Source: CAZDKO01 sp964506075 [NCBI: uncultured bacterium]
GTDB taxonomy: Bacteria; CAZDME01; JAYEMH01
NCBI GenBank assembly: GCA_964506075.1
Contig: CAZDKO010000020.1
Coordinates: 1-33,151 of the forward strand
Direction of reading: 5' to 3'
Length of the DNA stretch: 33,151 nt
Part shown: piece by piece, positions 16,026-25,134 of the stretch
Layout: each line of letters starts with the position of its first letter
Position numbering within the stretch: the stretch's first letter is position 1
Translations under genes and position numbers: made by a program
The notes under the pieces: generated by a model
What the model was told of the DNA's origin: nothing
Database searches by the model: none
Seen by the model: the letters and a program-made list of their open reading frames with translations, nothing else

Positions 16026-16027
16026 TT

Positions 16028-17941
16028 TTAAACAATCTCCCGGAACTTTTTTATAATACCCTCAGAATTTAAACCGTAAAGTTTTAAGAGTTCTTCTCGC
16101 TTGCCTGCCTCAATAAATTTATCCGGAAAAGCCAGTTGTTTTATTTTCGCCCCTTTAACGTCATATTCGGAAAGTATTTCCAGAACAGCACTGCCAAAAC
16201 CTCCCTTAAGAGTGTGTTCTTCCATAATAAGAACTTTTTTGTTGCGTTTAACCGAATCTACTATTAAAGAAACATCCAGGGGTTTTACAAATACGGCGTC
16301 AATCACTTCTATTTCTACTCCTTCCCTGGCTAATTCGGCTGCCGCTTCTAAAGAAGGATAAACCATACTACCGATGGCTAAAAACAACCCATCCTTTCCT
16401 TTCTTTAATATCTCACCTTTTCCAATAGAGATTGGTTTTATTTCAGAAGGTGATTGTTCCTCATCAGGACAAAAATCTTTTGGATAACAAATAGCCATTG
16501 GACTGTTTACAGAAAATGACGTTTTAAGTAACGCCATCATTTTTTCGGCGTTCCGGGGAGAAGATATTATTATGTTCGGTAAACTTCTCAAAAAAGAAAA
16601 ATGATAGAGACCATGATGGGTCGGACCATCCTGGCCAACTAAGCCGGAACGGTCAACAGCGAAAACGAAAGGTATATTTTGTAAACAAACCTCATGGAAA
16701 ATTTGGTCGTAGGCACGCTGGAGAAAAGTGGAATAAATAGCCACTACGGGTCGAAAACCTTTAAGTGAGAAGCCAGAAGCAAAGCCAACCGCATGCTGTT
16801 CAGCAATACCCGTATCAAAAAAACGCGCCGGGAACTCATCTGCAAATTTATCCAGCCCGGTTCCATTACACATTCCGGCTGTAATAGCAATAATTTTCTC
16901 ATTTTCTCTGGCTAAATGACATAAAGTATTGCCAAAAACCCGGCTGAAAGTTAATTTGTCAGATTCGTTTTGATTCCCCGTTTCTATGTCAAAAGGAGGC
17001 GTACTATGAAATATCCAGGGCTTCTCTTCGGCAAATTTAAATCCTTTTCCTTTTTTAGTCAAAACATGGATTAATATTGGTTTCCCGGTTAACTTGATGA
17101 CATTTCCAAAGGTTTCTACCATCATTGGAATATTATGTCCATTAATAGGCCCGACATACTTAAACCCCAGCTCCTCAAAAAGCATCCCGGGAACTAATAA
17201 AGATTTTAAACTTTCTTCCACCCTTTTTATTAATTGAATCATTTTATTACCGATAGCCGGGACTCTTTTAAGAAGAAATTCAACATCTTTTTTAAATCTG
17301 TTGTACATTGGCGCCGTAATAATTCTATTTAAATAATTGGATAAGGCTCCGACGGTTTTAGATATTCCCATTTCATTATCGTTTAAGATGACTATTAAAT
17401 CCTTTTGCAGGTGCCCGATATTATTTAAAGCCTCTAAAGCCATCCCGGCCATTAATGAAGCATCACCGATAACAGCTATAACTTTTCCCTTCGTTCTCAT
17501 TAAATCCCTGGCACAAATAACCCCCAGAGCCGCGGAAGGTATAGTGCTGCTATGCCCGGTAGTTAATAAATCATACGGACTTTCATGCCGATTAGGAAAA
17601 CCGCTTATTCCGTTTAATTGCCTGAGGGTATTAAATGATTCCTGCCTCCCGGTCAGCAGTTTATGTGGATATATCTGGTGGCCTACATCCCAGAGAACTA
17701 TATCCTTATCCATATCCAGAACATAATAAAGAGCTAAAGTCAGCTCTACAACTCCCAGATTTGACGCTAAATGCCCGCCGGTTTTGGAAACGGTATCAAT
17801 AATTTTCTGGCGGAGCTCCGCCGCCACCCCGGACAGCTCTCCTATTTCAAAATCTTTCAAATCTTTCGGGTTTTTGATGCCGGCAAGCGTTTTATTCCTC
17901 TTCACCTTTAATTTTAAACGGCTTTCTGGCAAATTTTCCAT
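16028..17941 (-). CDS. dxs: 1-deoxy-D-xylulose-5-phosphate synthase
   Basis: First enzyme of the MEP isoprenoid pathway: condenses pyruvate and glyceraldehyde 3-phosphate using thiamine diphosphate. At 637 residues it is full length. Seen: TGGHLASNLGVVELT (54-68), the TPP motif GDASLMAGMALEALN (159-173; many relatives have GDGALT here) with N187 and N189, and DRSGLVGQDGPTHHG in the transketolase-like second domain. The first 18 residues are extra compared with most Dxs and overlap the end of xseB by 50 bases; an in-frame GTG at 17903-17905 is an alternative start that would remove 12 residues. The gene order xseA-xseB-dxs is common in bacteria and supports the call. Confidence 0.97.
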   Translation of the reverse strand: MENLPESRLKLKVKRNKTLAGIKNPKDLKDFEIGELSGVAAELRQKIIDTVSKTGGHLASNLGVVELTLALYYVLDMDKDIVLWDVGHQIYPHKLLTGRQESFNTLRQLNGISGFPNRHESPYDLLTTGHSSTIPSAALGVICARDLMRTKGKVIAVIGDASLMAGMALEALNNIGHLQKDLIVILNDNEMGISKTVGALSNYLNRIITAPMYNRFKKDVEFLLKRVPAIGNKMIQLIKRVEESLKSLLVPGMLFEELGFKYVGPINGHNIPMMVETFGNVIKLTGKPILIHVLTKKGKGFKFAEEKPWIFHSTPPFDIETGNQNESDKLTFSRVFGNTLCHLARENEKIIAITAGMCNGTGLDKFADEFPARFFDTGIAEQHAVGFASGFSLKGFRPVVAIYSTFLQRAYDQIFHEVCLQNIPFVFAVDRSGLVGQDGPTHHGLYHFSFLRSLPNIIISSPRNAEKMMALLKTSFSVNSPMAICYPKDFCPDEEQSPSEIKPISIGKGEILKKGKDGLFLAIGSMVYPSLEAAAELAREGVEIEVIDAVFVKPLDVSLIVDSVKRNKKVLIMEEHTLKGGFGSAVLEILSEYDVKGAKIKQLAFPDKFIEAGKREELLKLYGLNSEGIIKKFREIV

Positions 17942-18128
17942 CTTCGTCTTTCATTAAAATTTCAATTTTATTTTCTATTTCTTTAATTTTTTTGGTGCAA
18001 TATCTTGAAAGTTTTATTCCTTCTTCAAATTTCTTCAAAGCGGCATCAAGAGAAATATTTTCTTTTTCCAAATCAGATACAATCCTCTCCAGCTTCTTTA
18101 AAGCTTCTTCAAATTTCATCTCAGCCAC
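17892..18128 (-). CDS. xseB: Exodeoxyribonuclease VII small subunit
   Basis: A 78-residue helical protein: KFEEALKKLERIVSDLE (5-21) and LDAALKKFEEGIKLSRYC (27-44) are the family core. Several copies bind the large subunit XseA to make the enzyme that degrades single-stranded DNA into oligonucleotides. The start is a GTG (18126-18128): an AAGGAGG sequence lies six bases before it, whereas the next in-frame ATG (18117-18119) would be 15 bases away. The 88 bases separating it from xseA contain no gene. Its end overlaps dxs by 50 bases. Confidence 0.95.
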   Translation of the reverse strand: MAEMKFEEALKKLERIVSDLEKENISLDAALKKFEEGIKLSRYCTKKIKEIENKIEILMKDEDGKFARKPFKIKGEEE

Positions 18129-18216
18129 CGGGAACCTCCTTATATGGCTTGTTATTTTATCACTTATGATATGATTAAGTAAATTTAATTATTTAGATGC
18201 AGTTAATATATATATT

Positions 18217-19428
18217 TTATATAACTTTTGACAGAAATTTACCCTTATAAACGACAACTTCAACTAAATCGTCTTTCTTTACAATGTCAGCGTCTCTTAT
18301 AACTTCTTTTTGAGGCAGTTTTAAAGCTAAACTATATCCCCGGCTTAATACTTCTAAAGGGCTTAAAGCGTTAAGTTTTTCCATATAAACCCTGAGGTTT
18401 TCTTTTAGAACTTTTAATATTTCAGAAATATTTATTCTCGCTTCTTCCGTCAAATCATCAGCCCTTTGACTGAACTGAGTAATCAGCTTATGCGGTAAAC
18501 GGAGACTATAACTTTGCTGGGCAAGAAACAGACTATTCTTCAGAAAATCAAATTTATTTTTGATTAAACTGGCTAATCTGTAAGTCTGGTATTCTATTTG
18601 ACTTTCCAAATCATCCTGCCGTTTAACAACCAGTTCGGCGGCGTGGGAAGGAGTTGCCGCTCTCAGGTCGGCAACAAAATCGGAAATAGTATAATCAATC
18701 TCATGTCCCACCGCTGAAATAACCGGGATTTTAGAATTATATATACTTCGGGCAACGATCTCTTCATTGAAAGCCCACAGGTCTTCAGCTGTCCCGCCAC
18801 CGCGGCCGACGATTATAACGTCCAGGTCGTTCATTTCGTTTAATTCGTCAATCGCCTGTGATATTTCTTCCGCTGCACCTTCTCCCTGAACGCGAACCGG
18901 ATTTAAAATAATATTAACATGGGAATAACGCTGCCGGAGTACATGAATGATATCCTGAATCGCCGCTCCGCTGGGAGAGGTAACCACGCCGATTTTCCTG
19001 GGAAGAACGGGGATGGATTTCTTATGAGACACTTCAAATAACCCTTCTTTTTCCAGACGTTTTTTTAACTGTTCAAAAGCTAACTGTAAAGCACCAAATC
19101 CCTTTGGTTCAATTTCTACAGCGGAAATCTGATATTCTCCCCTTTTTTCGTATACAGTCAGGCCTCCATAAATAATTATCTGCAACCCGTCTTCAAGCTT
19201 AAACTTTAAACGTTGATTTAAATAGCGAAACATTACCGCTTTTAATTCGGCCTTTTCATCCTTTAAAGTGAAATAAATATGACCGGAAGAAGGTCTTCTT
19301 AGATTAGAAACTTCCCCCTGTACCCATATACCGGTAAAACCAACTTCCAGATTTTGTTTTATAGCGGAAGTCAATTCATATACCGAATATATTTTTTTAT
19401 CTTCCCATTCAACGGTATCACTATTCAT
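18217..19428 (-). CDS. xseA: Exodeoxyribonuclease VII large subunit
   Basis: Catalytic subunit of ExoVII, 403 residues, full length. An N-terminal OB-fold domain (VQGEVSNLRRPSSGHIYFTL at about 38-57) binds single-stranded DNA. The catalytic domain follows with GVVTSPSGAAIQDI, then VGRGGGTAEDLWAFNEE and SAVGHEIDYTISDFVADLRA, all conserved in the family. A long coiled-coil-like helical part and the C-terminal LSRGYSLA segment complete it. It lies 44 bases after folD and 88 bases before xseB. No frame disruption is seen. Confidence 0.97.
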   Translation of the reverse strand: MNSDTVEWEDKKIYSVYELTSAIKQNLEVGFTGIWVQGEVSNLRRPSSGHIYFTLKDEKAELKAVMFRYLNQRLKFKLEDGLQIIIYGGLTVYEKRGEYQISAVEIEPKGFGALQLAFEQLKKRLEKEGLFEVSHKKSIPVLPRKIGVVTSPSGAAIQDIIHVLRQRYSHVNIILNPVRVQGEGAAEEISQAIDELNEMNDLDVIIVGRGGGTAEDLWAFNEEIVARSIYNSKIPVISAVGHEIDYTISDFVADLRAATPSHAAELVVKRQDDLESQIEYQTYRLASLIKNKFDFLKNSLFLAQQSYSLRLPHKLITQFSQRADDLTEEARINISEILKVLKENLRVYMEKLNALSPLEVLSRGYSLALKLPQKEVIRDADIVKKDDLVEVVVYKGKFLSKVI

Positions 19429-19472
19429 TATGAATAATCCGTATTTATAAGTTAATTGGCTAAAACAGTGAT

Positions 19473-20327
19473 TTATAAGTTGTGGATTGATTTGGCGGCT
19501 TTAAGGGTGTTTCTCATTAACATCACAATAGTCATCGGTCCCACCCCTTTGGGAACAGGAGTAATAGCTGAAGCTCTTTCCTTAGCCGCATCAAAATCCA
19601 CATCACCACACAGCTTCCCTTCCAGTCGGTTCATTCCCACGTCAATCACTATTGCTCCCGGCTTAATCATCTCGCCCTTTATGAACTTTGGCCGTCCTAT
19701 AGCCGCGACCAGTATATCCGCCTGGCGCGTTATTTCGGCTAAATTAAACGTTTTAGAATGACAGATAGTTACGGTAGCATGGTTATTCAAAAGAAGCATC
19801 GATAAAGGTTTACCGACGATAATACTTCTCCCTATAACCACGGCTCTTCTTCCCTGGATTTCCAGTTTATATCTTTTAAGAAGTTCCATAATTCCCTGCG
19901 GCGTACAGGGAATAAAACAATCTTTCCCTAATAAAAGATTCCCTAAATTAACCGGGTTAAACCCGTCAACGTCTTTAGCGGGAGAAACAGCTTCTATTAC
20001 CTTATCCTGATTAATCTGTTTGGGCATAGGTAACTGAACAAGAATGCCATGGATTTTTGGGTTCTGGTTGAGTTTTTCTATCAAATTCAAAACTATTTCC
20101 GTTGAACTATTCTCCGGTAGATGATGTTTTTCCGAATAGAACCCCATCTCTTTACAGGCTTTTTCTTTAAGATTTACATAAATTTCCGAGGCTGAGTTAC
20201 TCCCGACAAGAACCACTGCCAATCCGGGGATAATCCCTTTATCAGTCTTAAGTAGATCCGTCTCGTTTTTTATTTCGCCGTAAATCTGGCCGGAAATTTC
20301 CTGACCGTTTATTATTTCAGCCTTCAT
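19473..20327 (-). CDS. folD: Bifunctional methylenetetrahydrofolate dehydrogenase/cyclohydrolase
   Basis: Interconverts 5,10-methylene-, methenyl- and 10-formyl-tetrahydrofolate with NADP in the cytoplasm. The 284-residue protein shows VGSNSASEIYVNLKEKAC with Tyr50 and catalytic Lys54 or 56, LVQLPMP (97-103), KDVDGFNP (118-125), and the cofactor site IGRSIIVGKP (165-174). The ATG at 20325-20327 lies inside the end of the upstream gene (11-base overlap) and has a GGAG site. Together with the 5-formyl-THF cyclo-ligase at 23042-23620 it gives this region two one-carbon folate enzymes, possibly a coincidence of packing. Confidence 0.97.
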   Translation of the reverse strand: MKAEIINGQEISGQIYGEIKNETDLLKTDKGIIPGLAVVLVGSNSASEIYVNLKEKACKEMGFYSEKHHLPENSSTEIVLNLIEKLNQNPKIHGILVQLPMPKQINQDKVIEAVSPAKDVDGFNPVNLGNLLLGKDCFIPCTPQGIMELLKRYKLEIQGRRAVVIGRSIIVGKPLSMLLLNNHATVTICHSKTFNLAEITRQADILVAAIGRPKFIKGEMIKPGAIVIDVGMNRLEGKLCGDVDFDAAKERASAITPVPKGVGPMTIVMLMRNTLKAAKSIHNL

Positions 20328-21108
20328 TTTTGTTCTCCATAGGAATATTTATTCGTTCAATACATTTTGCCCGGCCATTTTCCAGCTCAAAAATTACTCC
20401 CGAAAGGCGGACATTCCCTTTAGCTACCTCAAAACGATTGGGAACGCCGGTTAAAAACCTTTGAATAATTAATTCATTCCTGATGCCGATAATAGAATCG
20501 TGTGGACCGGTCATTCCTACGTCACTTATATAAGCGGTATCTCCCGGCAGAATTTGTTCATCTGCCGTTTGCACATGGGTATGAGTGCCAAGAACAGCCC
20601 CGACCTTGCCGTCAAAAAAGCGTCCTATGGCTATTTTTTCCGAAGTTGCCTCGGCATGTATATCAATGATTACGTTTGAGGTCTCCTTTTTTAATTTATT
20701 CAGTTCTGTTTCTCCCGTTCGGAAAGGACAGTCTATCCTGGACATAAAAACCCTTCCTTCAAGATTAATAACCCCGATATTTTCGCCTCTCCTGGTTTGA
20801 AATATACCGGAACCATATCCCGGAACTCCCGGAGGATAATTAGCCGGACGTAATAATCTTTTTTCCGTGTCCATTATTTCTATTATTTCCTTTTTATCCC
20901 AGATGTGATTACCTGAAGTTAAAACATCTATTTCTAACGTTAACAATTCTTCTACTATCTGCGGTGTTAACCCAAATCCACCGGCCGCATTTTCCGCATT
21001 AGCTACGGTAAAGTCAACCGACAGCTCCTTCTGGATAGCCGGTAATATTTCTTTTACGGCTTCCCTGCCGGGCTTACCGATAATATCGCCGATAAATAAG
21101 ATTTTCAT
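20317..21108 (-). CDS. YmdB-like metallophosphoesterase (TIGR00282 family)
   Basis: A 263-residue calcineurin-like phosphoesterase of the family that includes Bacillus YmdB, a 2',3'-cyclic nucleotide phosphodiesterase affecting biofilm and motility decisions. Metal ligands are in place: Asp8 (FIGDIIGKPGR), Glu39 and Asn40 (VANAENAAGGFG), Asn67-His68 (SGNHIWDKK), His151 (IDIHAEATSEK), and His176 and His178 (GTHTHVQTAD). The rny gene lies immediately upstream, the same pairing seen in Firmicutes and other phyla, which strengthens the call. An AAGGA site lies 5 bases before the ATG. It overlaps folD by 11 bases. Confidence 0.93.
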   Translation of the reverse strand: MKILFIGDIIGKPGREAVKEILPAIQKELSVDFTVANAENAAGGFGLTPQIVEELLTLEIDVLTSGNHIWDKKEIIEIMDTEKRLLRPANYPPGVPGYGSGIFQTRRGENIGVINLEGRVFMSRIDCPFRTGETELNKLKKETSNVIIDIHAEATSEKIAIGRFFDGKVGAVLGTHTHVQTADEQILPGDTAYISDVGMTGPHDSIIGIRNELIIQRFLTGVPNRFEVAKGNVRLSGVIFELENGRAKCIERINIPMENKNEG

Positions 21109-21120
21109 TTTTTCCTTAAT

Positions 21121-21344
21121 GGTTAACCGGTTAGCCAGTTGGCCGGTTTAACGGTTGACCGATTTTTGTTCCAAACCCGCATTGGAACAGGTTATCCGAT
21201 TAGCCAGTTTGGTCAATTGGTCAAAAAGTATATAGTCGTTGGTCGTTAGTATCTATTCGTTAGTATTTACTAAATGTTAAATACTGGATACTATTCACTA
21301 ACGACTATTTACTGCTCACTAATTAACCACTCACTAGTTAACCG
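21121..21344. repeat. Intergenic nest of small direct and inverted repeats
   Basis: The space between rny and the YmdB-like gene (21109-21355) is filled with repeats. (a) A degenerate direct repeat GGTTA[AT]CCG[GA]TTAGCCAGTT at about 21121-21148 and 21190-21218. (b) A perfect 8-bp hairpin TGTTCCAA/TTGGAACA at 21167-21189 with a 7-base loop. (c) A long imperfect hairpin, 21233-21307, with outer arms TAGTCGTT/AACGACTA and perfect inner arms AGTATTTA/TAAATACT (21262-21269, 21278-21285). (d) A tandem 15-bp pair CTCACTA[AG]TTAACC[AG] at 21315-21329 and 21330-21344. No T-run in the direction of transcription marks a terminator. It resembles dispersed intergenic repeat or MITE-like material, but whether other copies exist cannot be seen here. 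Confidence 0.7.
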
Positions 21345-21355
21345 CTCAGCAAATA

Positions 21356-22939
21356 CTACTTCGCGTACTCCACGGCTCTGGTTTCTCTGACCACCGTAAC
21401 CCTGATTTGTCCGGGATAATCCAGACCTTCTTCTATTTTTTTGGTAATATCCCGGGCAAGCTGACTGGCTTCTTCATCACTGATTTTATCCGGTTCTACT
21501 ATTACCCTGATTTCTCTTCCCGCTTGAATTGCATAGGTCTTATCGACTCCTTTAAAGGCCTTAGCAATATCTTCAAGCTTGGCTAATCGTTTTATATACG
21601 CTTCTAATGTTTCTCTGCGGGCACCGGGACGGGCAGCCGAAATTGCATCAGCCGCCTGTAAGAGAACAGCTAAAACAGAACTGGGTTCCACTTCTTCATG
21701 ATGACTGGCAATGGCCTCAATAAGTTTAGGAGACTCGCCGTATTTACGGGCAATCTCGGCACTTATCTGGGCATGAGTCCCTTCCACTTCCCGGTCAATA
21801 GATTTTCCGATATCATGAAGCAAACCGGCTCTCTTCGCCAACTGAACATCTTCATTTAATTCCGCGGCCATTACTCCGGCCAAAAAAGCTACTTCTTTAG
21901 AGTGGTACAATACATTCTGCCCGTAACTGGAACGGTATTTTAATCGTCCCAAAAGCCTGATTTCTTCGGGATGAAGGTTTTGAATACCCAGTTCAAAAGC
22001 AGCCTGTTCCCCCTCATTACGGATATTAATTTCCATTTCCTGTTTAACTTTTTTTACTACTTCTTCTATCCTGGTTGGATGAATCCTGCCGTCAACGATC
22101 AGCCTCTCTAAAGTTATCTTAGCTATCTCTCTCCTTATTGAATCAAAAGCAGAGAGAATTACCGCCTCAGGAGTATCATCTATTATAACATCTACTCCGG
22201 TTGCTTTCTCTAACGCCCGGATATTTCTTCCTTCCCGGCCTATTATTCTGCCTTTCATCTCATCATTGGGTAAAGCCACTACCGACACAGTTGTTTCTCC
22301 GACGTGTTCAGAAGCACAGCGCTGTATAGCGACACTGATAATTTCCTTGGCTTTCTTCTCGGCGGTGATTTTGGTTTCCTCTTCTATCTTTTTTATTACC
22401 TTGGCTTTTTCCTGTTGTAATTCATTTTCCAAACGATTGAGAAGAAGTTTTTTCGCTTCCTCTGCAGTTAAACCGGAAATCCTCTGTAATTTCTCCTTTT
22501 CCTCGGAAAGAATTAATTTAAGTTCTTTATCTTTCTCCTGAACTGTTTTTTCCCGTTCCTCCAAAGAATTTTCACGGAGACCTATCTCTTTTTCTTTATT
22601 CTCTAATATATCAACTTTCCTATCAAGGTTTTCCTGACGCTGCAATAGACGTTTTTCCAGTTGAAGAAGCTCTTCCCTTCTTGCCTGTGTTTGCTTTTCA
22701 AATTCTATCCTGGACCGATATAATTCATCTTTCACTTCCAGGCTGGCTTCTTTCCGCTTGGACTCGACTTCTTTTTCTGCATCTTTGATAATTTTTTGCG
22801 AAATTTTCTCTGCTAATCCTATTTTTTTCTCCGCTAAAATTTTTCTTATCCAATAGCCGATAAAAACGCCGAAAACTATTCCAATTACACTAACGCCTGT
22901 TAAGGCGACACCGTTACCTGCTAAATTTAATGTATCCAC
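21356..22939 (-). CDS. rny: Ribonuclease Y
   Basis: Membrane-anchored endoribonuclease that starts mRNA decay. The 527 residues contain an N-terminal membrane helix (about 11-31), a long charged coiled coil (about 40-200), a KH domain with [10 protein letters not shown] (232-241), and an HD domain with HDIGK (375-379) plus ASHHEEVEP further on. Length and order match the family. The start is GTG at 22937-22939, supported by GGGGGAGG about 11 bases upstream and by the correct position of the membrane helix. A consensus promoter stands just before it (22983-23012), so rny probably opens the transcript running through ymdB, folD, xseA, xseB and dxs. Confidence 0.97.
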   Translation of the reverse strand: MDTLNLAGNGVALTGVSVIGIVFGVFIGYWIRKILAEKKIGLAEKISQKIIKDAEKEVESKRKEASLEVKDELYRSRIEFEKQTQARREELLQLEKRLLQRQENLDRKVDILENKEKEIGLRENSLEEREKTVQEKDKELKLILSEEKEKLQRISGLTAEEAKKLLLNRLENELQQEKAKVIKKIEEETKITAEKKAKEIISVAIQRCASEHVGETTVSVVALPNDEMKGRIIGREGRNIRALEKATGVDVIIDDTPEAVILSAFDSIRREIAKITLERLIVDGRIHPTRIEEVVKKVKQEMEINIRNEGEQAAFELGIQNLHPEEIRLLGRLKYRSSYGQNVLYHSKEVAFLAGVMAAELNEDVQLAKRAGLLHDIGKSIDREVEGTHAQISAEIARKYGESPKLIEAIASHHEEVEPSSVLAVLLQAADAISAARPGARRETLEAYIKRLAKLEDIAKAFKGVDKTYAIQAGREIRVIVEPDKISDEEASQLARDITKKIEEGLDYPGQIRVTVVRETRAVEYAK

Positions 22940-22982
22940 TTAAATCTGCACCTCCCCCAATGTTTTACATACAGCAGTTTAA

Positions 22983-23012
22983 ATTATAAATCATAAATAC
23001 GTTAAGTGTCAA
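22983..23012 (-). promoter_or_regulatory. Sigma70 promoter upstream of rny
   Basis: On the minus strand a perfect -35 TTGACA (23007-23012) and a perfect -10 TATAAT (22983-22988) are separated by 18 bases. The predicted transcription start is near 22976, about 36 bases before the GTG of rny. It lies in the 102-base space after the 5-FCL gene. This is the cleanest promoter in the window and would serve the long downstream gene series. Confidence 0.8.
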
Positions 23013-23041
23013 ACGGTTAAATAGATATCCGGTTTTATCCG

Positions 23042-23620
23042 TCATTCAATCACCTGTTTTTCAGTAATTACTTTATCTAATTTTTTATCATGAGACAAAC
23101 ACGGGATCTGATTTTCAAGCTGTAATTCAAAGGACAATCCTATAATTTTGCTGTTTTTTCTAATTCCGGTTAAAAAACGGTCAAAATACCCCTTCCCATA
23201 ACCCAAACGGTTTTTTTCAAAATCAAAGCAGATGCCGGGAACAATTATCAGGTCAAGCTTATCCAGAGGAACTGCTTTTATCAACCTGGGCTCCTTAATT
23301 CCAAAAGCTCCCGGCTGTAAATCAGAGCGGCAATTTTTAATCTCACACGGAATTAATTCATTATCGCATATTTTGGGAACGACTATTTTTTTCCCGAGCT
23401 TTAGACTTTCTCTGATCATCCCCCTTGTTTCCACCTCTCCAAATTTAGATACGTAGAACATGATAATCTTTGATTTTTTAAACTCTCTCTGGGCAAAAAG
23501 AGTTTTCTTTATAAGCTCACTTTTTACCTTAATTTCACCTTTAGACTGACTTTCTCTTTTTAAGAGTCCTCTTCGGCGAATTATTTCTCTGGTTTTTTCT
23601 TTTTTAATTCTTCCAGCCAC
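23042..23620 (-). CDS. 5-formyltetrahydrofolate cyclo-ligase
   Basis: ATP-dependent conversion of 5-formyl-THF to 5,10-methenyl-THF. The 192-residue protein has the family signature GYGKGYFDRF (140-149), preceded by VPGICFDFEKNRLG, and VPK (81-83) at the usual site; the basic N-terminus (KTREIIRRRGLL) is also typical. Its start overlaps the end of rarA by 40 bases. In proteobacteria this gene (ygfA/fau) follows zapA and 6S RNA; here it lies in the same neighbourhood with rarA between, so the association is kept in a distant lineage. Confidence 0.93.
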   Translation of the reverse strand: MAGRIKKEKTREIIRRRGLLKRESQSKGEIKVKSELIKKTLFAQREFKKSKIIMFYVSKFGEVETRGMIRESLKLGKKIVVPKICDNELIPCEIKNCRSDLQPGAFGIKEPRLIKAVPLDKLDLIIVPGICFDFEKNRLGYGKGYFDRFLTGIRKNSKIIGLSFELQLENQIPCLSHDKKLDKVITEKQVIE

Positions 23621-24903
23621 GCTTTAATTTTCCTTTCATATCCGTTAAGAGAGGGAATATAATAAGTCTTTTTTCGGGGCATATAACTCTGGTCCACGTA
23701 ATGCCTGGGGAAATTATGAGCATATTTATAATCTGCTCCATGTCCTAATTTATCGGCTCCGTAATAACTGCTGTCCCGTAAAGTTTTAGGAACGGCCTGG
23801 GTTTTTTCCTTTTCAACATCCTCCAGAGCCGCCTTTATCCCCAAATACGAGGCGTTACTTTTAGGTGCTGCGGCTATATAAACGGCAGCCTGAGCCAACG
23901 GTATTTTCGCTTCAGGCATACCGATAAATTCACTAATTTGAAGAGCGGCATTAGCTATTACCAGCGCCTGCGGGTCAGCATTACCGACGTCTTCCGCGGC
24001 ACATATTACAATTCGACGGGCAATAAACCGGGGGTCTTCCCCGGCATAAATCATCTTGGCCAGCCAGTATAAACTGGCATCCGGGTCAGAACCTCTCATG
24101 CTTTTAATAAAAGCAGAAACGGTATTATAATGTTCATCCTCATCCCGGTCATATAAAACGGCTTTTTTCTGGCATGAATCCTCAATTATCTTAAGATTTA
24201 ACTTAATTTTCTTATCTTTATCCGGAGGAGTGGTTAAAACAGCTATTTCCAGGCCATTTAAAACACGTCTGGCATCACCGTCGGCATAAGAAATCAAATG
24301 TTTTAAAGCATCTTCGGTCATTTCAACGTTAAATTTACCTACCCCTCTTTCTTTGTCATTTAAAGCTCTCTTTACAATTAAACAAAGATCTTCATAGGTT
24401 AACGGTTCAAACTGAAAAATTTGAGAACGGGATACCAAAGCAGGATTAATGGAAAAATAAGGATTATGTGTAGTCGCTCCTATTAAAACAATATTGCCCT
24501 CTTCCACGTCCGTAATTAAAGCATCCTGCTGTAATTTATTAAAACGATTAATCTCGTCAATAAAAATAATGGTCTTTTCTTGATGATATTTTTTTTGGCT
24601 TTTTGCTTCATTAATAACCGCCCGTAATTCATTCACACTGGAGGTCACTGCATTCAGACGGCGAAAACGGGCTTTTGTTTGGAAAGCTATTATCTGTCCC
24701 AGACTGGTTTTTCCACTTCCGGGCGGCCCATATAAAATCAGTGAGTTTAAACGGTCGGCTTTAATGGCCCGGCTAAGAAGAGACTCTTCCGATAAAATAT
24801 GCCTTTGCCCCACAAATTCTTCCAAAGTTTTGGGCCGCATTCTAACGGGCAGCGGTATATCTATCGCGTTATTTTTCAATTCCGAATCAAATAAATCATC
24901 CAT
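23581..24903 (-). CDS. rarA: Replication-associated recombination protein A (RarA/MgsA AAA+ ATPase)
   Basis: AAA+ ATPase related to clamp loaders, acting at stalled replication forks. The 440-residue sequence shows MRPKTLEEFVGQRHIL (22-37), Walker A GPPGSGKTS (59-67), Walker B FIDEINR (114-120), the sensor region IGATTHNP, and the C-terminal MgsA domain (MRGSDPDASLYWLA, then RHYVDQSYMP). Length is normal. The ATG at 24901-24903 is only 7 bases after the 3' stem of the 6S RNA: the T-run that ends that RNA (24904-24910) forms the spacer, and the GGGG of the stem is the only ribosome-binding-like sequence. So rarA translation appears to borrow the end of the RNA. Confidence 0.96.
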   Translation of the reverse strand: MDDLFDSELKNNAIDIPLPVRMRPKTLEEFVGQRHILSEESLLSRAIKADRLNSLILYGPPGSGKTSLGQIIAFQTKARFRRLNAVTSSVNELRAVINEAKSQKKYHQEKTIIFIDEINRFNKLQQDALITDVEEGNIVLIGATTHNPYFSINPALVSRSQIFQFEPLTYEDLCLIVKRALNDKERGVGKFNVEMTEDALKHLISYADGDARRVLNGLEIAVLTTPPDKDKKIKLNLKIIEDSCQKKAVLYDRDEDEHYNTVSAFIKSMRGSDPDASLYWLAKMIYAGEDPRFIARRIVICAAEDVGNADPQALVIANAALQISEFIGMPEAKIPLAQAAVYIAAAPKSNASYLGIKAALEDVEKEKTQAVPKTLRDSSYYGADKLGHGADYKYAHNFPRHYVDQSYMPRKKTYYIPSLNGYERKIKAWLEELKKKKPEK

Positions 24904-24909
24904 AAAAAA

Positions 24910-25087
24910 ATCCCCGCCTTTGCCGTTGAAAAAAAGTTTTTGAACCTGCTTTTTTCAAGTGGGTGTCCTCTTAGCTATTTCGTGTATTCGTCAGATTACT
25001 GACTCACATCCCACAGCTAAAGTTAGACTCCCTCTTTATGGGTGTTGGTTCAATTAACTATTTTTTTCTCACGCGCAAGGCAGGGAT
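24910..25087 (-). ncRNA. ssrS: 6S RNA (RNA polymerase-binding regulator)
   Basis: The 178 bases fold as an elongated 6S-like rod. Closing stem ATCCCTGCCTT pairs with AAGGCGGGGAT (11 bp, one T-G wobble). Next is TTGAACC with GGTTCAA (7 bp), then a large open central region (5' side about AACACCC to GTCTAAC, 3' side GAGGACACCC to AAAAAGC). A distal arm follows with TTAGCT/AGCTAA and a terminal hairpin GTCAG-TAAT-CTGAC. The 3' stem is followed directly by seven T, a possible Rho-independent end. 6S RNA mimics an open promoter and binds the housekeeping RNA polymerase. Location after zapA and near the 5-FCL gene matches known ssrS contexts. I found no convincing promoter with its start at 25087; it may be processed from the zapA transcript. 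Confidence 0.85.
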
Positions 25088-25134
25088 TATGTCAAATTTA
25101 ATAAACCGCAGAAAAACATTTAGAGCGAAACTAT

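Noticed and set aside
21167-21189. Hairpin TGTTCCAA/TTGGAACA as a terminator after rny
   Set aside because: On the transcribed strand it is followed by an A-rich run and not by T residues.
25086-25091. CATAAT as the -10 box of a 6S RNA promoter
   Set aside because: Its predicted start would fall inside the 5' closing stem near 25079 and there is no matching -35, so it does not fit the fold.
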